From positions 1 through 5,084 of the forward strand of contig CALCDN010000291.1 in assembly GCA_937900755.1 (NCBI GenBank): a stretch of 5,084 nt of DNA, in the 5' to 3' direction. This stretch comes from an uncultured Acetobacter sp. GTDB taxonomy: Bacteria; Pseudomonadota; Alphaproteobacteria; Acetobacterales; Acetobacteraceae. Positions 1-4,195 of this stretch are shown in pieces. Made by a program: the position numbers and the translations under genes. The notes beneath the pieces are model-generated. The model searched no databases. It was not told where the DNA came from and saw only the letters and a list, made by a program, of their open reading frames with translations. Within the stretch, counting starts at the first letter, position 1, and every line of letters starts with the position of its first letter.

Positions 1-384
1 GCCAATCAGGGGGTTATTCCGCCTGATCTTTCGCGTATTCTCAAGGTCTATCCTGGTGGGCCGGACAGGGTGTACGGCCTGCTGAGCGGGTATGCTCCGC
101 AGGTTGCGCGGCAGAAAGGGCGTGGTTTTTTCAACCCCTACGCCATTGGCCACTTTACGGCCATGCCCCCGCCGTTGCATGGCAACGAGGTCAAATATGC
201 AGATGGCACCGTACCGGACGTACAGGCCGAAGCACGGGACGTAACCGTGTTTTTGGCATGGGTTTCCGCTCCCCATCAGGACCAGCGTCGCAGGTTGGGT
301 GTGGGAGTGGGGCTTTATCTGTGCTTTCTTGCCGTGCTGTTTGCGATTTTAAACCGGAGAATCTGGTCTGATGTCAGAAAATGA
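1..384 (+). CDS. petC: Cytochrome c1 of the bc1 complex, C-terminal part (5' end outside window)
   Basis: This is the membrane-anchored c-type cytochrome of ubiquinol:cytochrome c oxidoreductase (complex III), which passes electrons from the Rieske protein to a soluble c-type acceptor on the periplasmic side. The frame is open from base 1, giving 127 residues before TGA at 382-384. Seen here: the conserved segment ANQGVIPPDLS at residues 1-11, then FFNPY at 43-47. AMPPPL follows at 54-59, where Met55 matches the sixth heme-iron ligand of the family. DVTVFLAW and APHQDQRRRLG come next, then one hydrophobic helix at about 101-117 followed by basic residues, the usual C-terminal anchor. The CxxCH heme site and signal peptide must lie upstream. 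It overlaps mtnP by 14 bases, suggesting co-transcription. Many acetic acid bacteria keep bc1 genes while lacking a cytochrome c oxidase, so its role may be limited if the host is one of them. Confidence 0.93.
   Translation, partial: ANQGVIPPDLSRILKVYPGGPDRVYGLLSGYAPQVARQKGRGFFNPYAIGHFTAMPPPLHGNEVKYADGTVPDVQAEARDVTVFLAWVSAPHQDQRRRLGVGVGLYLCFLAVLFAILNRRIWSDVRK
356..360 (+). promoter_or_regulatory. Ribosome binding site of mtnP inside petC
   Basis: GGAGA lies 10 bases before the ATG at 371 and sits within the last codons of petC. With the 14-base gene overlap, this suggests that mtnP is translated from a shared transcript, possibly by ribosomes finishing petC. Confidence 0.5.
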
Positions 385-1258
385 AGTTGTGGAACCCGTT
401 ATCGGTCTGGTGGGCGGGTCTGGCCTGTATGATATTGATGGCCTGGAAGACAAGGAATGGCGCACGGTGGAAACCCCGTGGGGCAAGCCCTCCGACCAGC
501 TCCTGTTTGGTCGGCTTGATGGCGTAAAATGTGTGTTTCTGCCCCGCCATGGGCGTGGGCACCCCATTCCGCCCTCACGGCTGAACTACAAGGCCAATAT
601 TGCGGCGCTTAAAATTTCTGGCGTGACCGATATTGTCTCGCTCTCCGCCGTGGGCTCGCTCAAGGAGGAACTGCCACCGGGCCGGTTTGTCATTATCGAC
701 CAGTTTATTGATCGCACGATCGCACGGGACAAAAGCTTTTTTGATACCGGGTGCGTCGCGCATGTTTCCATGGCGGACCCGCTGTGCAACCGCGTGGGCG
801 ATGTGCTCAAGGCCGAAGCCGACCGGCTGGGTATTGAGGCCACGCGCAAGGGCACGTATCTGGTCATGGAAGGTCCGCAGTTTTCCACACGGGCGGAGAG
901 CGAACTCTACCGCACATGGGGCTGCTCGGTTATTGGCATGACCAACATGCCCGAAGCCAGCCTCGCCCGTGAGGCCGAAATCTGCTACGCCACCGTGGCT
1001 ATGGTGACCGATTATGACTGCTGGCACACCGAGCATGACAATGTAACGGTGGAAAGCGTTGTTAAAACCATGCAGGCCAACTCCGCCAGGGCCAAGGCTC
1101 TGGTCAAGGCGGTTATTCCCGCACTGGGCGGCAAAAAGCGTGGCCTGTGCAGCGCGGGCTGTGACCGTGCGCTGGAATACGCCCTGATTACCGCCCCCGA
1201 TGCGCGTGACCCCGAACTGATGGGCAAGCTTAAAAGCATTGCCGGTCGGGTTATTTAA
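371..1258 (+). CDS. mtnP: S-methyl-5'-thioadenosine phosphorylase
   Basis: This cytoplasmic enzyme cleaves 5'-methylthioadenosine with phosphate into adenine and 5-methylthioribose 1-phosphate. It clears the by-product of polyamine and homoserine-lactone synthesis and feeds adenine salvage. The protein has 295 residues, close to the usual 280-300. Visible motifs of the PNP/MTAP family are GGSGLY at 15-20 (phosphate loop with Ser17), PRHGRGH at 58-64 (phosphate-binding Arg/His), SAVGSL at 92-97, EGPQFSTRAES at 167-177 and MTNMPEASLAREAEICY at 190-206. Asp214 and Asp216 in TDYDCW are the pair that contacts the 6-amino group of adenine and favours 6-aminopurines over hypoxanthine or guanine. The tail with GCDRALEYALITAPDARDP resembles the alphaproteobacterial form. 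The ATG start is preceded by GGAGA at 356-360 and lies within the end of petC, so translational coupling is likely. No adenine phosphoribosyltransferase or other methionine-salvage gene follows within the window. Confidence 0.95.
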   Translation: MSENEVVEPVIGLVGGSGLYDIDGLEDKEWRTVETPWGKPSDQLLFGRLDGVKCVFLPRHGRGHPIPPSRLNYKANIAALKISGVTDIVSLSAVGSLKEELPPGRFVIIDQFIDRTIARDKSFFDTGCVAHVSMADPLCNRVGDVLKAEADRLGIEATRKGTYLVMEGPQFSTRAESELYRTWGCSVIGMTNMPEASLAREAEICYATVAMVTDYDCWHTEHDNVTVESVVKTMQANSARAKALVKAVIPALGGKKRGLCSAGCDRALEYALITAPDARDPELMGKLKSIAGRVI

Positions 1259-1277
1259 AAACAGGGCGGCATGGATC

Positions 1278-1306
1278 GCCCGCGGGGGTTTTTCAACCCT
1301 GCGGGC
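1278..1306 (+). terminator. Hairpin just after mtnP, possible terminator
   Basis: GCCCGC at 1278-1283 pairs with GCGGGC at 1301-1306. Across a small internal loop, GGGTT at 1286-1290 pairs with AACCC at 1295-1299 around a TTTC loop. The structure begins 19 bases after the mtnP stop, as expected for a transcript end. There is no clean T-run after the stem, so it could instead be a Rho-assisted end or an RNA-stabilising 3' structure. Confidence 0.45.
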
Positions 1307-1326
1307 CTGGCGTATTGCTTTTGGGG

Positions 1327-1354
1327 AACGGGCAGGCTTCAGGGCTTGCCCGTT
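1327..1354. repeat. Inverted repeat (11-bp arms) in the mtnP to tRNA-Tyr gap
   Basis: The arm AACGGGCAGGC at 1327-1337 pairs with GCTTGCCCGTT at 1344-1354 around a 6-base loop, with one G-T wobble and otherwise full pairing. ACGGGCAGGC recurs at 1369-1378, so the right arm could pair with either copy. The function is unknown. It may be a second transcript-end structure for mtnP or, read from the other strand, lie well downstream of the tRNA. Confidence 0.5.
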
Positions 1355-1386
1355 CTGCGTTGTCAGGCACGGGCAGGCCGGTTGTC

Positions 1387-1419
1387 TCGCACGCACCAGG
1401 ACGTGGAGCGCGCGTGCGA
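1387..1419. repeat. Inverted repeat (8-bp arms) upstream of the tRNA-Tyr 3' end
   Basis: TCGCACGC at 1387-1394 is matched exactly by GCGTGCGA at 1412-1419, with 17 bases between that contain a further short CCA/TGG pairing. This is the third stem in about 140 bases of non-coding sequence. No T-run follows on either strand. The function is unknown. Confidence 0.4.
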
Positions 1420-1435
1420 ACCCACAGGGCATTTG

Positions 1436-1453
1436 AAAAAATGCAGCCTGCAT
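1436..1453 (-). terminator. Small intrinsic terminator of the tRNA-Tyr transcript
   Basis: Read on the minus strand, ATGCA-GGC-TGCAT (1453 to 1441) is followed at once by a run of T residues ending at 1436, about 25 bases beyond the tRNA CCA end. The 5-bp stem is short, but a nearby A-run at 1460-1465 (minus-strand reading) can extend pairing with the T-run. On the plus strand the same stem is followed, after a short gap, by TTTTTT at 1460-1465, so it might act in both directions. Confidence 0.4.
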
Positions 1454-1477
1454 AAGATATTTTTTATTTCAGGAAAA

Positions 1478-1563
1478 TGGTGGAGGGGGTTGGATTCGAA
1501 CCAACGTAGGCGTACGCCAGCGGATTTACAGTCCGCCCCCTTTAGCCACTCGGGCACCCCTCC
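1478..1563 (-). tRNA. tRNA-Tyr (anticodon GTA), class II, CCA encoded
   Basis: On the minus strand the gene starts with GGAGGGG (1563 to 1557), which pairs exactly with CCCCTCC (1488 to 1482). Discriminator A and encoded CCA at 1480-1478 follow. The anticodon stem GCGGA/TCCGC encloses loop CTGTAAA with anticodon GTA, templated by 1529-1527. The T arm is GTTGG-TTCGAAT-CCAAC. Between the anticodon and T arms lies a variable arm of about 15 bases that forms GGC-GTAC-GCC, the long arm typical of bacterial tRNA-Tyr. The D region carries GAGTGGCTAAAG as in the family. The total of 86 bases is normal. It decodes UAU and UAC. It stands alone on the strand opposite to both neighbouring genes. Confidence 0.97.
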
Positions 1564-1578
1564 GACTTGTTGAGCACT

Positions 1579-1607
1579 GACCTAAAGCCTGATCTGGGGG
1601 TTGTCAA
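1579..1607 (-). promoter_or_regulatory. Probable promoter of tRNA-Tyr
   Basis: On the minus strand a perfect -35 element TTGACA occupies 1607 to 1602. After 17 bases comes TAGGTC (1584 to 1579), a weak match to TATAAT. Transcription would then begin a few bases before the mature 5' end at 1563. A strong -35 with a poor -10 occurs in alphaproteobacterial stable RNA promoters, but the -10 assignment is uncertain. Confidence 0.5.
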
Positions 1608-1762
1608 TGGCTTTGATAACTATTCTTTACCCCATGTGGCTCAGGAGGTTTTGCCCTGCGTTCGGGCGTGTCTGGATTGGTAAAAGATTTATAGCCATTG
1701 GGGTGGACAGGCGTGCCGGTTCGGGGAAAAGCTGCATGCGGTTTTGGGTATCCGACAGATAC

Positions 1763-1768
1763 GGGGAG
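1763..1768 (+). promoter_or_regulatory. Ribosome binding site that fixes the panB TTG start
   Basis: GGGGAG lies 8 bases before TTG at 1777. An in-frame TAG at 1771-1773 rules out any start further upstream. The first internal ATG (codon 32) falls after the conserved SLTAY strand and would destroy the enzyme. TTG is therefore the best supported initiation codon. Confidence 0.65.
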
Positions 1769-1776
1769 TTTAGGTC

Positions 1777-2595
1777 TTGAGCAAACACCACACGGTCCGG
1801 CGGCATACGCCCCGTTCGCTGGCGGCACTGGATACGCCCATAGTCTCCCTGACCGCGTACACAACCCCAATGGCCCGCCTGCTGGACCCGCACTGCGACC
1901 TGCTCCTGGTGGGAGATTCGCTGGGTATGGTGGTGTATGGCATGGACTCAACACTTGGGGTGAGCGTGGAGATGATGATCGCCCACGGCCAGGCGGTTGT
2001 CCGTGGGAGCCAGAAGGCCTGTGTTGCCGTGGACATGCCTTTTGGCAGTTACCAGGAAAGCCCGCAGCAGGCATTCGCGGTGGCGGCGGACATCATGGCC
2101 AGAACGGGGGCCGGGTGCGTCAAGCTTGAAGGTGGGCGGGAAATGGCCTCGACCATAGAGTTCCTTGTCCAGCGTGGTATTCCGGTTATCGGGCATATCG
2201 GGCTTAAACCCCAGGCGGTGCATGCGCATGGGGGCTTTCGCACCATTGGGCGCGGGGCCGAGGCCGAGCAGGTCATGGCCGACGCATTGGCAGTGGAAAA
2301 AGCCGGAGCCTTCGCGGTTGTGATTGAAAGCACGATGGAGCCGCTCGCGCGCGCCATTACCGAGGCGCTGGGCATCATGACCATTGGCATAGGGGCCTCC
2401 CCCATGTGCGATGGGCAGGTTCTGGTGGCCGAAGACATGCTTGGCCTGTTCCCGGACTTTACACCGCGCTTTGTGCGTAAATTTGCCAATCTGGGGCAGG
2501 AGGTGGAGCGTGCCGTGGCGGAGTATGCCCATGCGGTGCGCACACGCGCCTTTCCCGGTCCGGCGGAATGTGTGGGCATGCCCAAGGCGGACTAG
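1777..2595 (+). CDS. panB: 3-methyl-2-oxobutanoate hydroxymethyltransferase (ketopantoate hydroxymethyltransferase)
   Basis: The enzyme transfers a hydroxymethyl group from 5,10-methylenetetrahydrofolate to 2-oxoisovalerate, forming ketopantoate, the first committed step toward pantothenate and coenzyme A. It is cytoplasmic and Mg2+-dependent with a TIM-barrel fold. The 272-residue product matches the usual 260-280. Visible family motifs are SLTAYTTPMARLLD at 24-37, LVGDSLGMVVYG at 44-55 (metal ligand Asp47), VDMPFGSY at 85-92 (metal ligand Asp86) and VKLEGG at 115-120 (Lys116, Glu118). GHIGLKPQ at 139-146 carries His140, VVIES has catalytic-type Glu184, IGIGAS spans 203-208 and CDGQVLV spans 211-217. 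All expected active-site residues are present. The start codon is TTG. No panC or panE lies beside it, so it appears to be a single-gene unit ended by the hairpin at 2620-2657. I found no convincing promoter of its own, though TTGTCA at 1601-1606 is a possible -35. Confidence 0.95.
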   Translation: MSKHHTVRRHTPRSLAALDTPIVSLTAYTTPMARLLDPHCDLLLVGDSLGMVVYGMDSTLGVSVEMMIAHGQAVVRGSQKACVAVDMPFGSYQESPQQAFAVAADIMARTGAGCVKLEGGREMASTIEFLVQRGIPVIGHIGLKPQAVHAHGGFRTIGRGAEAEQVMADALAVEKAGAFAVVIESTMEPLARAITEALGIMTIGIGASPMCDGQVLVAEDMLGLFPDFTPRFVRKFANLGQEVERAVAEYAHAVRTRAFPGPAECVGMPKAD

Positions 2596-2619
2596 GCCGG
2601 CCAGAATGTTTTTTGGCGC

Positions 2620-2657
2620 AGCCAGCCCGTACAGGTCAGGCCTGATACGGGCTGGTT
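2620..2657 (+). terminator. Strong hairpin between convergent panB and ene-reductase genes
   Basis: CCAGCCCGTA at 2622-2631 pairs perfectly with TACGGGCTGG at 2646-2655. CAGG (2632-2635) can extend the stem with CCTG (2641-2644) across one bulged A. The plus-strand side ends in TTGTTC, a short U-rich tail that suits panB termination, 25 bases after its stop. The ene-reductase on the other strand ends at 2683, so the stem may also stop its transcript, although that strand lacks a T-run after the stem. Confidence 0.75.
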
Positions 2658-2682
2658 GTTCAAGCGGGGTTGGGTCGCCGCG

Positions 2683-3774
2683 TTACTGGTAGCGCGCCAG
2701 CCACCATGCGTAGGATGGCGGCAGAATGGTTGTCGCGTTTTTGGCGTGCAGGATACGCGCGGCCTCGTGCGGCCAGTGCGGGTTGGCCAGGAGTGGGCGG
2801 CCTATTGTGGCTACGTCCACAATTTCGTTACGGATCAGCGCGTCAGCCTGACGTCCTTCGCTGATGTACCATGATGTGGTTACGGGCAGCCCGGCCTCCT
2901 GGCGGACCTTGTGGGCCACGGGGGTCATAAAGCCCGCACCCCACGGAATGGTGGCGTCAGGGGTGGAAAAGCCCATGCTGACATCCAGGAAATCCAGCCC
3001 GTGCTCTTTCATCTTGCGCACAAGGGTAATGGACTCCTCGAGTGTCTGCTCGTCATTGCCATCAAACTCGATCACGCCAAAACGGGCGCTCAACGGGCGG
3101 TCTTCGGGCCAGACGGCGCGCACGGCGGCCAGGGTTTCGAGCAAAAACCGGCCCCGGTTCTCAGCCGAACCACCATAACGGTCGGTGCGTTTGTTGGAAT
3201 GTGTGGACCAGAAGCTCTGCGCCAGATACCCGTGGGCAAAATGCAGCATCAGCCACTCAAACCCTGCGTCACGCGCACGCACGGCGGCGGCGACAAAGTC
3301 GTTCTTGACGCGTTCAATGTCCTCAAGGGTCATTTCATGCGGAACGCGGGGCAGGTTAGCGCCAAACGCTACGGCGGAGGGGGCAATGGGCTGCCAGCCG
3401 CGCGGGTCGGATGGAGCAATATGGTCGTCACCTTCCCACGGCACATTGGCGCTGGCCTTGCGGCCGGCATGGGCGATCTGTATGCCCGGCGTGGCGCCTG
3501 TTTTGCGTATGCTGGCGACAATGGGGGCGTAGGCCTGGGCCTGTTCATCATTCCAAAGGCCAAGGCAGTGGGGCGTAATCCGCCCTTCGGGGGAGACTGC
3601 GGTGGCTTCGAGCGTGACCAGCCCCGCCCCACCGCGTGCAAGGGAGGCGTAATGCACGCCATGCCAGTCATTGGGCATGCCGTCCTGCGCCTGATACTGG
3701 CACATGGGGCCAACAGCAATGCGGTTGCGCAGCGTGCTGCCTTTGAGGGTATAAGGGTCGAAAAGCGTTGGCAT
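2683..3774 (-). CDS. xenA: Old Yellow Enzyme family ene-reductase, XenA type (FMN, NADPH/NADH-dependent)
   Basis: Members reduce activated C=C bonds of enones, enals, maleimides and quinones, and some nitro compounds, with FMN as cofactor. They are cytoplasmic and are linked to defence against reactive electrophiles. The 363-residue protein resembles Pseudomonas putida XenA from end to end, as I recall that sequence, and shares its numbering. GPMCQY at 22-27 supplies redox-tuning Cys25 and Tyr27, the mark of the YqjM/XenA-like subclass. IQIAHAGRKAS is at 98-108, and LHFAHGYL at 177-184 gives substrate-binding His178 and His181 plus Tyr183. NKRTDRYGGS is at 194-203, Arg231 lies in SARFG, Trp302 in TSW, IGRPLLANPHW follows, and Trp358 lies in the C-terminal YAWWLARYQ. 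Every key residue is present. The ATG is preceded by AGGAGC with 7-base spacing. The gene diverges from an ArsR-type regulator across a palindromic control region, so it is probably repressed until an inducer appears. The physiological substrate cannot be read from sequence. Confidence 0.93.
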   Translation of the reverse strand: MPTLFDPYTLKGSTLRNRIAVGPMCQYQAQDGMPNDWHGVHYASLARGGAGLVTLEATAVSPEGRITPHCLGLWNDEQAQAYAPIVASIRKTGATPGIQIAHAGRKASANVPWEGDDHIAPSDPRGWQPIAPSAVAFGANLPRVPHEMTLEDIERVKNDFVAAAVRARDAGFEWLMLHFAHGYLAQSFWSTHSNKRTDRYGGSAENRGRFLLETLAAVRAVWPEDRPLSARFGVIEFDGNDEQTLEESITLVRKMKEHGLDFLDVSMGFSTPDATIPWGAGFMTPVAHKVRQEAGLPVTTSWYISEGRQADALIRNEIVDVATIGRPLLANPHWPHEAARILHAKNATTILPPSYAWWLARYQ

Positions 3775-3781
3775 GAACCAT

Positions 3782-3787
3782 GCTCCT
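3782..3787 (-). promoter_or_regulatory. Ribosome binding site of the ene-reductase gene
   Basis: On the minus strand AGGAGC stands 7 bases before the ATG at 3774, a near-ideal position that supports this start over any internal one. Confidence 0.7.
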
Positions 3788-3808
3788 GTTTACAGGGGGC
3801 ATCATAGC

Positions 3809-3840
3809 CCCGTTAGTTCGATTATATTCGAACTAACGGG
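3809..3840. promoter_or_regulatory. Perfect 13-bp inverted repeat, likely operator of the ArsR-type regulator
   Basis: CCCGTTAGTTCGA at 3809-3821 is the exact reverse complement of TCGAACTAACGGG at 3828-3840, with TTATAT between. It lies in the 100-base gap between the divergent ene-reductase and regulator genes and encloses the probable -10 box of the ene-reductase on the minus strand. ArsR-type dimers bind imperfect or perfect dyads in such positions and block RNA polymerase. There is no T-run after it and no nearby gene end, so it is unlikely to be a terminator. That the neighbouring regulator binds here is inference. Confidence 0.75.
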
Positions 3841-3848
3841 CAAGGCAA
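3821..3848 (-). promoter_or_regulatory. Probable promoter of the ene-reductase gene
   Basis: On the minus strand a perfect TATAAT (3826 to 3821) lies 16 bases after TTGCCT (3848 to 3843), which matches four of six -35 consensus bases. Transcription would begin near 3814, giving a leader of about 40 bases before the ATG at 3774. The -10 lies in the centre of the inverted repeat, so a bound repressor would cover it. On the plus strand TATATT at 3823-3828 could serve as a -10 for the regulator, but no good -35 is visible for it. Confidence 0.6.
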
Positions 3849-3874
3849 GAGAGCAAGGCAGGTCGGATATTTTT

Positions 3875-4195
3875 ATGAAGCAGTATGACCACCCTTTGGC
3901 GCAGGACCTGCAACTGTCCTGCCTGCTTTACGCCCTGTCCGACCCGTTCAGGCTGGAGGTGGTGCGCAAGCTTGCGGCCTGCCAGCCCCAGCCCTGCGCC
4001 CCCTTGCAGGATGGACGGCCCAAGTCCTCCGTCTCCCACCATTTTTCCGTGTTGCGCAAGGCGGGGCTCATCCGCACCGATGTGGTGGGGGTCACCCACA
4101 TGAACTCCCTGCGTGAGCAGGACCTGCAAAGCCGTTTTCCCGGTGTGCTGGCCGCCATTCTGGCGGCTGCTGGAACAGCGGGCACGCAAGCCTAG
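3875..4195 (+). CDS. ArsR-family winged-helix transcriptional regulator
   Basis: This is a small DNA-binding protein of 106 residues, typical in length for ArsR/SmtB regulators, which act as homodimeric repressors. LLYALSDPFRLEVVRKLAA at 17-35 matches the family's first core helices. The recognition helix is at about 50-62 (KSSVSHHFSVLRK), followed by AGLIRTD and a short wing at about 63-77. LREQDLQSRFPGVLAAIL at 79-96 is a C-terminal helix seen in one common branch of the family. The ELCVCDL metal-binding motif of ArsR/SmtB is absent. The three cysteines are Cys16, Cys36 and Cys41, which could in principle sense electrophiles or oxidants. The frame is open upstream to an ATG at 3773, but that start would overlap the divergent gene and read through the operator, so ATG 3875 is preferred despite a weak ribosome site. 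It likely controls itself and the ene-reductase. The inducer is unknown. Confidence 0.88.
   Translation: MKQYDHPLAQDLQLSCLLYALSDPFRLEVVRKLAACQPQPCAPLQDGRPKSSVSHHFSVLRKAGLIRTDVVGVTHMNSLREQDLQSRFPGVLAAILAAAGTAGTQA

Noticed and set aside
575..1453. Long minus-strand open frame (292 codons) antisense to mtnP
   Set aside because: It mirrors a clear, fully motif-bearing mtnP frame in high-GC DNA, has no recognisable domain, and runs on through the intergenic hairpins.
1478..1563. tRNA-Tyr considered as an integration site for a mobile element
   Set aside because: The tRNA is intact, and there is no integrase gene or repeated copy of its 3' end within the window.
1643..1670. AGGAGG at 1643-1648 as the ribosome site of a small leader peptide
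   Set aside because: The frames that begin nearby are only 8-11 codons from TTG or GTG with poor spacing, and carry no codon run or attenuator structure before panB.
1948..2532. Minus-strand open frames within panB
   Set aside because: They are codon-bias shadows of panB with no recognisable motif and no plausible ribosome site.
2911..3807. Long plus-strand open frame (298 codons) antisense to the ene-reductase
   Set aside because: The opposite strand encodes a complete XenA-type enzyme with all active-site residues. The antisense frame is low-complexity, shows no family motif, and would cross the ene-reductase start and its ribosome site.
3809..3840. Palindrome considered as a transcription terminator
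   Set aside because: It sits between two gene starts, not ends, has no T-run on either strand, and encloses promoter-like sequence.
3773..3874. Upstream in-frame ATG that would lengthen the ArsR-type regulator by 34 residues
   Set aside because: The extension has no family similarity, overlaps the start codon of the divergent gene, and would place the palindrome and promoters inside the coding region.
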